From the NCBI RefSeq assembly GCF_016086655.4, contig NC_052142.2:4468422-4532421 (forward strand): a stretch of 64,000 nt of DNA, given 5' to 3'. A program made the position numbers and the translations under genes. The notes beneath the pieces were generated by a model. It searched no databases, was not told the origin of the DNA, and was given only the letters and a program-made list of their open reading frames with translations. Shown here one piece after another: positions 22,741 to 35,470 of the stretch. The DNA is from Lepeophtheirus salmonis (Eukaryota; Arthropoda; Copepoda; Siphonostomatoida; Caligidae). Numbering within the stretch: the first letter of the stretch is position 1; every line of letters begins with the position of its first letter.

Positions 22741-23599
22741 AAGAGCTAAAAAAAACCTTAGCTAAACATGTTTCTTCAAAAATAATCAAAGAGTTCTTTC
22801 TTTCCAATATAATCTCTTCTAAATTGAGTTGAAAAACTATTATCTTCCCGTTAGTTTAGAGTAAAAAGTTTATTACTTTTCCAACGATAGAGAGCTGTAT
22901 TAAAGGGGTTTTTCTTTTTTTAAATATTTATTGTCTTTGTAACTTTGTTTGCTTTAAGCTTGACATTTTATGTCCTTAATTTCTTAAAATCTTAAAAGGT
23001 CTATTATAATAAATAACTACTTACAATTATTGTCAGTTTGTGGTACCCACAAAAGACAATATTTTCAACACTAATATTTTGTTTACTAGCCTTTTTATTA
23101 CAAGCCTCTTCATTTCTTGAGATGACTTTCTTACTGTTTATCTAACGATTCATTAATCATATTAACCAATTCAAGAATTGATATGGATGCATTCAGGAAT
23201 TTTGTAATATAATTTTTATTATGGCAGATACTACTGAATATGTTCCAGTTAATTAGAAATAAGAGAATAACCTAATGTTGGTATTACTAGTAACCTTACT
23301 TGAGCTCAGGCTCCACCCAGGCATTTACGCCACTTATTTATAAAGGATATTTTCTTAGACCATTACTTTTCATATCGCGAGACTTATATTCCCTATTTAA
23401 TCTTTCCACTAGGTCAGTAAAAGATTGGTACACTGAAGTTTCTATTTTACTACTCCCAATTCATCACACATCGGTCACTTTAGTTCAATTATAAACTGTG
23501 CTCTTCTGTTTGTTATTAACCTTCATGCCCATTTATACCATGGTAAGAATTCACTCCATACAATTTTAGAAATGTTTTCAACCAATTATGCTCTCAAAA

Positions 23600-23720
23600 A
23601 AAGGAACACTTTAGGACATTTTTTTTTAGATGGCATCAATGATCATTAGTAAATACCTAGAATCACTGTCCTAGCCGTTGTAGATCGGGACCACCATATT
23701 CATGTAGAATACTATAATTC
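23600..23720 (-). pseudogene. Gypsy integrase core fragment
   Basis: The minus strand reads YMNMVVPIYNG followed by SRYLLMIIDAI. This fits the start of the retroviral-type integrase core, where H-x-D-x-x-G-P precedes a Y-L-L-x-x-I-D-A segment holding the first catalytic aspartate. A stop separates the two parts. It lies downstream of RT and upstream of the env-like region, as expected. The remaining D-D-E residues were not located. Confidence 0.5.
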
Positions 23721-25179
23721 TTCATGAATTGTCGTATGTGCTTATGCGATTCTATCTTATCCACGTTGCTTTATTTCTTTGCACAAACACAGACTTCAAA
23801 CTATTATTTTCATCCCCATTATTTCTATTATTATTTGCCAATAGAAATACTGTTTGGATAACAATTTAACTTTGTCATCCTAGGATTTACTGACAAGGTA
23901 ACATGTACGTTTAGAACAACCGTGCGTATGAACACATATTCTTATAATAAAATTTGCTTTATCTCATATGTATATTTCACCAACAATTATACATAATTGA
24001 TCAATATTGATACTAAGATAATTTTTATAATCTTAAGACAATTTACCGTGTATGAATTACTTTAATATTTTTGTTTTATTATTATTATTATTAACGAACA
24101 CCTGATATGATTAATGTATTCATCCTCAATCTATTTTTTTTAAAATTATAGTTTTATAAATTTATCTGTTGAATCTTATAACTTTCCCCTTAATATTTAC
24201 TTCAGTCATTTATTTCTTTATTACTTTCATTCTTTCTTTTAATGAAATATTTTTATTTCAACGCTTAGTCATAATAGCAGGACTTTAATAGATTAGACAA
24301 AGGCTTCCATAAATTTGAAATAAATTTGATTGGGCTCTTTCAAATATTCCATTACATTACTTGATGATGGTCGTTTCTAGTCAAAAATCAACATTCTGAT
24401 TCTTTCTCTCTTGCTTATACTTCATTTTAAATGTTTATTCCATAAGCTATTCTGTCATTTGTGTAACATACAAGAAGAGCCACTGTTTTCAAAAACTATT
24501 TTTATGGATATAATAAATTCTGATTTTCAAACTTCAAAATATTCAACTCTACTTATAACTTTTTTGTGTCGCAGAGTAATTTGTAACTGATGAAGGGACT
24601 TTTACTCTACGCAATCGGAAGTTATTTACTATAATCGTTTACTTACATTAGCACGGTTCCAATGGTAAACTTTGAAGCTTCTGTTTCTTATAATAAATTA
24701 TTTCATAAAGTTCAAAGTGTCTAATAAAGATTACACATTTGACTTTTCCTATAATTATTTAAACACATTGTCATATAACATCTTCGCGGATAAGTTTGCA
24801 ATTGGTTAAGATAATCTTGCATAATATGCCATACATTTACTGTAATAAAAGGTCTTGCCCAAGAAGGTTTGGATACCTCTATTGTAACAAGAACGGGTTT
24901 AATTGTTGAACAGCCTCTAATAATCTATAAGCTGAAGCAACATGTCCTCCCCCTATCTAGTGTCCTAACCAATTTGCCAAAAGGCGTGATTGAATCTGTT
25001 TTTTTTTTTGCCTTTTCTCTAAGATTATTCTTCTCAGCCCTTTCAGCATAAATGTTGCAAATTTACATCGTATTTGCATTATTGTAAATTGTAAGATGAT
25101 TTTCATTAAACAATAAGCACCTGTTTACTATTGACCATATATTTTACAAATTAAGAGTGCATAATTACCCCACTCATTT

Positions 25180-25510
25180 AGGGTGCAAAGGTATCTGAAG
25201 GAATTTATAAATTCCAAATGGGAAACAATTGTTAACTTATCTTGATCTTCTTCTTTAACAGGAACAGCAAAATATGCTCCAGCTATCTACTTAAACGAAG
25301 TATTTTGTATTCCCAATTTGTGGATCTGTTAACAATTCCATTAAATGTGCTATAGGATATGCATCAGATTTGGTAATACCAATTAACTCTCAATAATCCG
25401 GAGCAAATCTTCAGGTTCCATCTTTCTTTTTGACTTGAAGCAATGCCGATCCCCATTCACTTATCCTCGGTTCCACAATTCCTTCCTCAATCCACTGTTG
25501 ATAGTTAATT
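25180..25510 (-). pseudogene. Gypsy reverse transcriptase fragment
   Basis: The minus strand contains QQWIEEGIVEPRISEWGS, ALLQVKKKDGT, FAPDY, KSDAYPIAHLMELL and, after a frameshift, AYFAVPVKEEDQDKL. This is the finger-palm start of Ty3/Gypsy RT: G-I-I-x-P-S-x-S-x-W, V-K-K-K-D-G, the D-Y-R-x-L-N segment and the L-D-L-x-x-A-Y-x-x-V-P segment. A TGA after KKKDGT and a TGA after FAPDY break it. The Y-x-D-D catalytic box was not found in a clean frame further on. Confidence 0.7.
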
Positions 25511-28114
25511 GTTGAAATTTCCTTTCACAGCAGGATTCATAGATTTAACCTTCACCTTTCCCAGATTATAATAAGTAGTATCGCCGTAAATTCGATTCCA
25601 GTACGGTCTACATTGGAAGAATCTTTTAATAAAATAACAATATTCAATAATATTCTTTCACTAGTTTGCATTCAATACCACTCAAATAATCATTCTTTTC
25701 GAGCTTTACCCTCACGTATATATATTTTTTCACTTTCTATCTTAATTTTCTCCGTCTCAATAGCTACTCTATCAAGGATTACCTATATACAGAAATGATC
25801 TGTCTCTAGCTAGCTCATAATTATGATTAAGGTATAAATTTTTGAGTTCTCCAGATGGAGAAAAACGAATTTCTTCCCCATCAGATCCAACCTCAGCAAT
25901 GATGTCATCACCTAATTTCAATGATATGGACAGTTGTTTAATTGATCTTCAGTGATTTATTGGATAATACCCCTAGCCAATGAACTACTAGGGGCTTAAT
26001 CCCCCATGCTTTATATATATTTTAGACCATGTTATTAACCAGTTGAATAAGAATTTCCATAACATTAAATTTATTATCTCCTAACGAACTCACTACAATG
26101 TCCGGCTTTTCCAGGTTATTCAAGTACTTTACCTCCTCCATAATTCTACATCAATAAGATAGAGCGCCCGATTCTAAGGATCTGCAATTCCTTCGAACTT
26201 CATCCCACCTAATTTGATCGATATCCAAATTGTTTTTTTTTACCCAGCAGATATAAACATACGAATTTTAAATCAGTAATTTCGCTCACTATAACGTTTT
26301 TCCCCCCACAAGTGTAATTAGATACATAAAATATTCTTTGGTAACTTCGCTGTCCACGATGGCACTTTTGGAAACGTTACTTGAGAGAGTTCGTTCCCCT
26401 AGGAATTTTCCAGTTCCGTTTTTTTGCTATGAGGCAATCTTGTCTATATGCTATATTTCCCAAGAATTTTAACACATAGGCCTATGTTATACCAAAAATG
26501 TCATAGTTCATCACTTCGGTTCTTTTTTCTTCTAGAGTTCTTCAAAAATACGAAGTAATCTTTTAACTTATGTCAGCTTTGTGGATGTATCACACTGTGT
26601 TCTTCCTTTATAGACGGAACCACAGTATCCACTTCTTTATCTTCATCATCCTTACAGTACAATCCAGCAACTGATTGATGTTTTAGACAGTATAACAATA
26701 ATATTCCCATCGTCTTGTCCTTTTTACTGTTTTTGTTTTTTTACAGAACTTCTAATCTAGTTATTAAGTGGGCTAGATTAGATCCTTCACTTCCTCCCCA
26801 GGAAACTCATACTACTATGGCCTCATATCTATTGACAAGTCGTTATTTAACACTATCTGTCGTTATAAGGGCGTACGGGGCCACTCATTACTCCAGCTAA
26901 CCTTTACATATATCCCTTTCCTTCCAACTTTCAATGTTGTCAATAGACTCAGAGTCTCAGCTCTACAGAAATGGAAATCTTTAGATTCAGCAAATAGCAT
27001 AAGAGTGTTTATCTCTCTAGCAAGCTGTTCTTGATGGAGTTTTAGGTTCTCGATTGTGTTTATTCTCCTTGAAATCATTGAAACTATTAGGCCAGTAAAA
27101 CTTAATTCGGCATGACAGCGCTTTACTATTCATCTTGACCTTGATGTATCTTAAAGCTTAATTTAAAATTAATATTTGAATCAAACGAATACAAATAATT
27201 GTATTGAGTTCTTATTTCTAGTTTTACCTACCCTTCCATTTACACTTAATTTTTATTTACTCCGTAAACTATTAAGCCTTATATCAAAGATTTACACTTG
27301 CCTCCTATCTTATCATATTACTTCTTAACTGATTAAACAGCGAATATACAATGGATGTTTGCCCCAGGCCAAGTGAAACTCACAAACATTTTATGTTCGA
27401 TGGAATCAAAAACCTTTACATACATATGAATATTCACAATAAAATGAAAAACGTAAACACAAAAATTAAATACATTAAATAATTACATTTAATTAAGACC
27501 TCAGCAGTCGTTCTTTATTAATATTATCTCCCCTATTTACTCTAATTTGACACCTCTCTTCCTACTTTTTCTCTTCCCCACAGGATCAAACTAATCTTAC
27601 TTATCCTTGAAGTTCTAATTTGGGAATAATTCGTTGAAGAAATATAACTTGCCTAAAATAGATAAACAGAGAGAACGACTACTTTGGCCACAGGTACACG
27701 AAATAATTTAAATAAAATGTATATATATGATATATTTTAACTCATCCCATTCTCTTATGTCACATGAACATTCAATTTACCCTCAAAATTCTTTTGTAAC
27801 GGACATAATTTATTTTCAGGATCTCCCAATATATATTTCTTTAGGAAAGTACAGACAGATCTAATAACTATCCTCCGTATGAATACAGAGCTAAACTTAA
27901 GAGTGGACAGTGATTTTGCGAAATGATTCTACTCCAACAGAATACTAAGAAATTTGTCATCCCCTGTCGCATACCTTATTAAGATTACAATTCTGAGGTT
28001 CTCCTCTGAATACTTTTTAAACATAAGGTCATATTCCGTACTTAAAACATGAAGGTGTTATACAAACTCTACTTTTAAATTACTTTACATTTTGGCATAT
28101 AACAAAATAAAAAA

Positions 28115-28124
28115 AACTGTGCCA
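28115..28124 (-). other. Candidate primer binding site, TGGCACAGTT
   Basis: On the minus strand TGGCACAGTT starts three bases inside the 5' LTR edge. Primer binding sites of Gypsy elements start TGG and sit 0-5 bases from the LTR. The same ten bases occupy the equivalent place in the unrelated plus-strand Gypsy element (39931-39940). Confidence 0.6.
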
Positions 28125-28127
28125 ATT

Positions 28128-28684
28128 TGTAGTGTCCTTTTCTATTCAAGCAAATTGCAATCGTGGAAAAGGGTACTACAAAGTGCTTAGGAGCCTACCT
28201 TAGATTTAGATGTTTACATAGGTCATTGGGAATAAAGCAAAGAGTTTCTTGTAGTTGTGCGATACACTGTGCATTATAATACTTCGGAGGTAATATGATG
28301 ATTACCTTAACATGGATATGGACTCAAGTATTAATAGAGCTTAGGTTTAAGCGCTGCCTTACTTATTACATGTTAGATAATTCCAGATCATATTCATCAT
28401 GTGATACGCGATACCCGCACATGGTAATATGGCCTCGATTATAGATATGATTCATCTACATTATGATACAAAAACCTCTCACTCAGCGATAAACCGGCTC
28501 CTTTACAGTTGTTATCATACATATATATACAACCATTAATAATATACAATTATAGACATCCATTCCCGTATTACTGAAATAAAATAGATAAAATATATAT
28601 ACAAATAAAAAATAATACAAGAAAGATATAAACAACAATATAATATCAATGGTCCTGGTTGAGACGATCCTGAATGACACTACA
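28128..28684 (-). repeat. 5' LTR of the Gypsy element
   Basis: A 557 bp LTR. In its own orientation it starts TGTAGTGTCATTCAGG at 28684 and ends GGACACTACA at 28128, giving a nine-base terminal inverted repeat (TGTAGTGTC). The edge at 28684 is confirmed by the separate LTR fragment at 3547-3683, which ends at the same place. Confidence 0.7.
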
Positions 28685-30225
28685 CTATTCAATTTTAAAT
28701 CATTTATTATATTGTCACCAACAAAAGTAAGGACTATACAGAATTTTTTTAGAGATTGATGCCTTCTAACAACTAAGGCATTCTGGAATGAAACAAAGAC
28801 ACTTATTAATAAATTTTTGACCAATAAGAGTATTTCACCAAATCTTACGTTTATACTACATATATAGATATTTAGAAGTATATAATAGTAATAAGTGTAA
28901 ATCGTATAAAATTAATCAGTTACTAAATATATTATAAGGCTAAACAATTAAGATAAAAAAAATATAAACTTAAATCAATGAAGCACATAACTAAATACAT
29001 ATTTGCATTAGACCATTATTTAGAGTTGATTAATAAGAAAATAATTTTAATTGTAAATGTCATATTAGTATGCTTTACATTTTTTAAGGAACATAATCTA
29101 TTATTACATATCAATGAATACTGAAATAATCGTTCTTTTATATAGTTTTGTTACCTCGTAATTGATGTGGAAATCCTAAATCCTCACGATCGAGTAATAT
29201 TTATATATAATAACAAGCGATTAAGTCATTCAGAAAATGACTTCGTGGTCACTGACTTTTAAAATATTTTAAACAAAATTAATATTTTCCAATATAACTC
29301 GTCTAAAGTCATAATATCAGCAATAATTTATTAACATATTTATCATGTAAGTGTTTCCATGCATTATTTATGCATATAACGGGTGGGAAAAAGTCCTGCT
29401 ACCATTTGGGATCCCTATAACTATAAAAAAAATAAGTATGTTTGATTTTCATAAAAAGTTTATTTGGTCATTACATTTTTTATTTTTTGTTATCATTGAA
29501 AAATTAAATTGGCAAAATGGTGACCGCAAATTGAAAATAGACGAAAAATCTTAAATTTCACGGGAGAGCCTTAGGATTGCATTACTGTACTCAACTCGTT
29601 GATCATGATCTCTTCGTAGCACTTTATGGACTAATTGAATTTTTACGGGAACATTTTCAAATTAGATTTCAAAATTCACACTAAACTGCATGCAGACATG
29701 TGTAACTGGGAAGCATGTCTCCGAATTTATGTTTCTGGAGACTCTGCAACACTATTGCGCACCAGAGCCACAATTTCAGTGATACAAGATGTCCGTTGAA
29801 AAGAAGACCACATTAAATTCTACATGATCGTCTTCTACTTTTTCCAATGACGAAAGAGACTCATAAGTAATAATGGAATGGAAGTATATAGAATTACAGA
29901 AATAATATAGCCTTATAAATGGACTCAGTGTAATAGATATGATTTGTTTTGTTTGTGATGTACATCAATGACATTTAAGGAATCAAATCAATGAAAAAGT
30001 TTTCTAAGAATATTAGGAGACAAAATAGGGTACATTTTGGATAGAGTTTCAATGGAAGAGTTGCAGATGGAGGAATATATGTCTCTTTGTTCCACACTGT
30101 ACTTTTAATTCCAGTATTACTCGTCTTGATTAAACGTATCATGAGTTTAATAACTGTTACTTCATCATACATAGGTTCAAATACGCATCCGTGTCTCTAT
30201 ATCTTACAACGATTATAAAGAAGAT
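28685..30225. other. Interval without recognisable genes
   Basis: AT-rich. An open frame at 29351-29554 plus and coding-like fragments to about 29850 have less biased composition than the surroundings and could be an old transposon piece, but I recognise no motif. The rest shows no exon or repeat terminus. Confidence 0.4.
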
Positions 30226-32480
30226 ATAGAGCAGAACGGACATTTTGCGGCCTGCAGGCTATATAAAGCCCTTTGTGCATCCCCTGGGAGGAAAATCACA
30301 AACTACAAAAAAAAAACACAAAAAAAAAACAACATCTATTTGGTGTGTGCAATACAACTGTGCTGCTTTTATTTTGAAAAGTGTTATTTATTTTAAGTTT
30401 AAGATAAAGTACATTTTTTGGAGGAAATGCTACAAGGAGGGCTATTATGAGGTACATTTTCTCTTGTGCACGTTTGTATGCTACGTTGAGCACTCTCCTT
30501 CCTTCCCCCTCTGTACGTACAGTACGAAGTACATTTTTTTGGAGGGAACGCTACATTTTTATAAGGAGGTTTGTTAGGAGGTACATTTTCTCCGTGTGGA
30601 AGTATGTGCGTGCGTGATTTTAAGTGAATGTTATGAGTGGCAATCACAAATTACAAAAAAAATTTAAAAAAAGCATCTATGTCGTGCATACAGTACAACT
30701 GTGGTGCTTTTATTTTATTTGCTGCGTATGTCCGTGTGAAACCTTTGAGTGAAGGAGCACAGCGACAAGTAATGCCCGGTCATTTCCGAAATATCAGCTA
30801 ACGCTAAAAAAAGAAGAGTTCATGACGATGCCGTGTTTTCAACAAGATATGGACTTCCAAGTATTTTTTTTATAGAAATTAAAGGTGAAGCTGCGTGCTT
30901 AATTTGTAGTACACAAGTTGTTGTGATGAAATAATATAACTTGAATCGCTACTTCATGTTGAAGTACCAGGATAAATACAGGAATTTCCCAGATGAAGAG
31001 CGCACAAGGGAGACTGATGCGTTAATGGTAAAACTACAAACCTATCAAGGACTTCTTAACAAACTTAACACCCCCAGAGTTGCAACCGTCAGGACAACTT
31101 TTGTCATTTTTCACAAAATCGCCAGAAAAAGTAAGTCGGTTTCTGATGGAGAGTTTATTCAGAAGTGCTTATTGGACTTTGTTGTGCTGATATGACCGCA
31201 GAATAGGGCACATTTGAGAACAACCCACTATAACAAGAACATTGCCGGAAACTTGGAGCTCCAGCTGAAGAACAAAGTTGCCGACTTTGACTGTTTTTCG
31301 CCGGCTTTGAATAAGAGCTGCGATGTACGTGACACTGCGCAGCTCCTCATCTTCTTACGTGAAATAAGTACAGCCTTTCAAATCACGGAGAAGCTAGCAG
31401 CCATGAAGTCAACTAAAAAGACAACCAGAGGTAATGACTTGCTCAGAGAAGTAAATGCGTGTTTGGATACGATAGGACTGAAATGGAACTGACTGGCAGG
31501 CGTGACAACAGATGGTTTTCCAAATCTGAGGGGGGAAATGTTGGACTTTTAAAGAGGATGCAGGATAAAGTGGTATATGTTAACCCTGTGCAGAAATTGA
31601 TATTTTTGCATTGTATCATAAATCAGGAAGTGTTGTATAAGACAATTTTAAAAATTAACCATTTTATCGATGCTGTAACTAAAACAGTTAATTTTATCAC
31701 AGCAAGAGCATTAAATCATAAACAATTGGTTGTGCTTTTGGAGGAAAATGAGCGTGAACATGGTGACATAAGCTACCACAGTAACGTCAAGTGGCTCAGC
31801 CTGGGCAAAGTTCTGAAAGACCAGATTCAGGATTTCTGTGGACATCCCAGAACTTTCAGATGAAGACCGGGGGGTAGACCCCGGATTCGCTGTGGATGTG
31901 ACTGCACTCATGTACAGTGACTGCTTTCATGAGAAAGTTGCAGCTTCTCCCAAGCCAAAGGAAGGACAACATTCTAACCCACTTTTCAACACTAAAAGAA
32001 GCCACAAGACCATCCGATCACCTCCCCACGTACTCAAGCAAGTTAAAAACACTGCATGGAGAGTTTTTGAGGCAATTTCAAGATTTCAAAACTCTTGAGA
32101 GTGAAATGCACATGGTTTCTTCTCCGTTCAATTGCATTGTGGACAATGCACCAAGTGATATTCAGATAGAGCTCATTCGCCTGCAGTCGGACCTACTTCA
32201 GGCAGATCACTTAAGGTCAGTCTTACTGCTGGCTTTTACTCCTCACTCAAAGAGGAGAACTTTCTAAGCCTGAAGAGGTATGCTCAGAGGATTCTTGTCC
32301 TCTTTGGATCCACCTATGTATTTGAACAAACATTTTTAGTGATGAAGTACAACAAATCCAAACACAGATTCTCCATCACTGATGAGCACCTACAGCTGTC
32401 CTTCGCTTAGCCACCTCAGAAATTCAGCTTGATTTCAATGCCCTTGTTCAACCCCAGAAAAGACTGGATTATTCACACTG
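30226..32480 (+). pseudogene. GTF2IRD2-like (Charlie-type) hAT transposase, decayed
   Basis: From about 30800 the plus strand encodes a BED-finger-like start (KKRRVHDDAVFSTRYGLP, EAACLICSTQVVVMK, YNLNRYFMLKY) and then transposase blocks: LKNKVADFDCFSPAL, KSCDVRDTAQLLIFL, GNVGLLKRMQDKV, LIFLHCIINQEVL, NFITARALNHKQLVVLL, HSNVKWLSLGKVL, DIPELSDEDRG, and a C-terminal ILVLFGSTYVFEQTFLVMKY. This is the hAT transposase architecture that was also captured in the vertebrate gene GTF2IRD2. At least four frameshifts or stops break it, and both zinc-binding histidines of the BED finger appear replaced by tyrosine. 30226-30800 carries a TATA-like TATATAAAG (30261) and two duplicated GTACATTTTTTGGAGG-containing segments, probably the element's 5' region; the true ends are unresolved. 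Confidence 0.7.
30290..30730. repeat. Internal duplication in the 5' region of the hAT element
   Basis: AATCACAAACTAC plus A-runs, CATCTATTTGGTGTG, ACAACTGTGCTGCTTTTATT at 30290-30380 recurs with changes at 30640-30730. Between them AAGTACATTTTTTGGAGG and AGGTACATTTTCTC each occur twice (30410-30460 and 30530-30590). This looks like interleaved local duplications. Confidence 0.5.
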
Positions 32481-32726
32481 AAAAGGTAAAATGAGGTGGA
32501 AAACATAAGATGTTATTTGTTGTATTACAGTATTTCTATAAACTTGTTAAGTTGTAGGCTGTTTTTCCTTGTTTGTGGAACAAAGTTAAAGTGTGAACAA
32601 GGTAAAAATAAATTGCAGAGATTCAATGATTGTTTTGTTTTCTTATTTCAATTTCACATAGCCTAATATAAATATTTAAGCATTAAAAGTTTAAATAAAG
32701 AGTTGAATGGAACTTTGAGTTGACTC

Positions 32727-34258
32727 CAGGGCTGTAAGCGTTCTCTTCAGCGTTCTGTTCAATTTTTCTGTTTTCGTTCAGCGTTCATTATTCAGCCATT
32801 ATTTTCGTTCTGTTCCACGTTCCAATTATAAGGTAATACCAGGTTTGTACAGTATAAATACATACACTAGGGAGCTCGTTAGTGAAGCTCTTAAGTTTTT
32901 TAGGTATAAAAAGTCGGATACGCCAAATGAGATTGCAAAATTAAATGGAATATACAAAAACAAGAACGCTTTCATGTATGTCTGGGGAGCCGTCTTTTTT
33001 TTTTTTTTTTTGGTCTAAAAATTCTATGATAATTATAAAAAAAAACAAATCAAACTCAAGTTCAAAACTCTAATAACCGACAAAAATTTACAATATCTTA
33101 TTTTCACAGAAGTAAAATACCAAAGATCGGTGTAATTCAATCATATGGAGCTTCTCTGAATCCCAATAGTAAATATCGATGAATTAAGTCATGATTAAAT
33201 ATATTAAATATCAAATCTATTATAAATAACTTATAACCAACTCTTAATAGTTTTGAGTCATTGTAATAAAATTGCTTATTTGTAGCACGTCAACCCATAA
33301 GGAAGCTAAAATAATTTTTCCCAAAATTGAACATGGAATACGTTTTCCAACAAATTATAGTTAATATCAATGAATAAATGATTCTGATTAATCTTTTGGA
33401 GGCAACACTAATTGTAATTAAAGTAGCCAAAATTCAACGCCACATTTATATAAGTTTGCTACTTTAAAAATTATATTTGTATGAAAATATCGGGCTAAAT
33501 TAAGTCATTCAGATAAAACGGAGTTTTTAGACTACAGTTCTCTTGAGTATTTCAGTTCATCCTATTGAATTTGAATTCAATGCCTTTTATTGACCGTAAT
33601 ATCTCTTTCAAATATTGGTTGTCATTTTATAAATATAAATGATTGAACCTTTGTATATATGATTTGTGTATTTTTCATAAAAATAAATAATATTTTTTTA
33701 AATAAACCCCAATATGTAGATGACATTGAAGAAATTCATTGCAGCCAAAATACATAGAAATATTATAAAACTTGATTGCAACTAGTATCGTTATACATAT
33801 AATCCAACTCAAATATCCACTCAATGTGAAGTACTTTAAATCCATACGAAAAATTACAGCCAAAAATAAGAAACAAAGATCGTGAGAATGTGTTGCATTG
33901 AGTACAAGATAAATTAAATTATTACTGCCTAAAAGGGACATAAATAATAGTTATGTACTTTTTATAGTGGTTAATTCACATTTACATGAATATTAATTTA
34001 AGGGGCGTCTGCAATTATGGACACTATAGGTCCCTCCCCAATTTCAAAAATGGCCACTGAATTTGCATAGTTGTGTTTATAGGACACTTACCCCGCGCAC
34101 AACTACACCCATTCCGAAATTACCTATTGAAAAGGAACGCTAAATCTCATTTTTAGCGTTCATCGCTCGAAAAAAAAAACTCGTTTTGTTCAGTGTTCCC
34201 TACATTAAACGTAAGTTCCATGGAATGATGTTCAATTTTGTTTTTGTTCACAATCCTG
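32727..34258. mobile_element. hAT element with 7/8 target duplication
   Basis: It starts CAGGGCTGTAAGCGTTC at 32727 and, read inwards from 34258 on the minus strand, starts CAGGATTGTGAACAAAAAC, an imperfect hAT terminal repeat. The flanks GTTGACTC (32719-32726) and GTTAACTC (34259-34266) match at 7 of 8 positions. Both ends carry many AGCGTTC and GTTCTGTTC words, likely subterminal repeats. A short coding-like run (YTRELVSEALKFFRYKK) near 32865 may be a transposase scrap; otherwise it is non-coding. It is 1532 bp long and abuts the GTF2IRD2-like pseudogene. Confidence 0.7.
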
Positions 34259-34718
34259 GTTAACTCAGATCAATATGTTCGGATGTTCTATGAAAAACAT
34301 CCATCCAAACCTTCCTCATTGTCTTATAAGTAATTAATTTGATGACTTAAGTTTATCAGAATAACTTTTTTTCACAAAAAAAGTCCCAAATGATCTTATT
34401 TTTTCCATTTCCACGCGACGAAGAAGTTTGTTTGTAGCATGTTTCGTTAATTTTCTCATTCTCCCTTGCTTAGATATTATTGGACCATCTTATAATGGTT
34501 AAAAACTTTTTAAAGATAAGATATGAAGATATAATAATAATACTTTATGTATTTTTTGTCAGCTGTCGATTCCCATGCCTCACTTGATACGTAATGGCTA
34601 TTTCATAATTAATTCTTTTTGATAAATGAGTGAAGTAATATGTTATACTAAACTTGTGCTCTGTTTCCCAAAGGGCAGGGAAATAATTTTTAACAATGTT
34701 GGATAATGTTGATATACC

Positions 34719-35470
34719 TTGGAAATGAAAAATGTTCTTCAAAATTTAAGGCTAATTTCAGACACGGCCCCATATTTTAAAATTCATGAGTCTCAAAGAA
34801 TGATCCCTTTACCTACTATTAGAATGGATAATCCTTTTCCATGGCGTTATATAGGAATCAGCTATCTGGATCAAATAAATTGTAAACATCAATATGATGA
34901 ACCATTTGAGAATCGTTGTCCTCATCCACCAATTTTGAAAGTGTAGATGGCCTTATTTAAATATTTTCATAAGAGAGCTACCCACGTAGAGATAATTGAA
35001 CATTGTTTGAGACAAGAGTTTTTAAAAACCCTCAGAAAATTCTTTGGTCGGTATGACAAATCAAAAATTATTACTCGGATAGTCCTTGGTATTTTGTTGT
35101 CGCAAACAAGCAGATGGATATTTTACAAATATGGACTTCCAAAAATTTCAGAAGAGATTTACTCAAGTGGACACATTGAATGAGAATCAGTACTCATGGT
35201 GCCCCTTGAACAAATGGAGTCATAGAACGTATGGTGGCTATCTTCAAGAATCAATTAAATGATTTTATTCAGAAGAGCTTATTAACCATTAAAGAGCTAT
35301 AACCGGGGATGTCGTTCTGCTGAAACCAGGTACCATGGAGAAGATTCAATTTAAAATTGGAAGCGTCGTAGAAATCCACAAAAATAACTGAGGCATTGTT
35401 TCATCTGCCTTTTTAAAGCTACCTCTATCTGATAAGGTTATTATCAGATTAGTTAAATAAGTAGCATTGC
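34719..35470 (+). pseudogene. BEL/Pao integrase and C-terminal pol remnant
   Basis: The plus strand encodes RMDNPFPWRYIGISYLD, then FKYFHKRATHVEIIEHC and LRQEFLKTLRKFFGRY, matching the BEL/Pao integrase core pattern (PF-x-x-x-G-x-D-Y followed by T-R-A-x-H-x-E and F-L-x-x-L-R-R-F). A shifted frame continues with ISTHGAP, TNGVIERMVAIFKNQLN, and later TGDVVLLKPG, KIGSVVEIHKNN and SDKVIIRLV, the C-terminal domain that follows integrase in BEL elements. A stop after HPPILKV and two further stops break it. No LTRs were recognised, so this is a truncated piece. Confidence 0.65.

Larger units (their letters stand above)
20788..28684 (-). mobile_element. Env-bearing Ty3/Gypsy (errantivirus-like) element, degenerate
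   Basis: LTR-related sequence flanks about 6.8 kb read on the minus strand, with gag expected near 27-28 kb, RT at 25180-25510, integrase at 23600-23720 and an env-like region at 21216-22740. That order is typical of gypsy/errantivirus elements. The right LTR has matching TGTAG ends and a primer binding site next to it. The sequences outside the LTRs are GTAT and CTAT, a possible diverged 4 bp target duplication. Frames are broken throughout and the two LTRs differ by large indels, so the insertion is old or chimeric. A short open stretch at 26863-27078 may be a gag piece but carries no diagnostic motif. Confidence 0.7.

Noticed and set aside
28483..28824. A 113-codon hydrophobic frame on the minus strand
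   Set aside because: It overlaps the LTR edge and AT-rich flank and has no motif beyond chance hydrophobicity.
30245..30577. A 110-codon open frame
   Set aside because: It is lysine- and A-run-rich, spans the duplicated segments in front of the hAT transposase, and is also open in other frames; it looks like non-coding element sequence.
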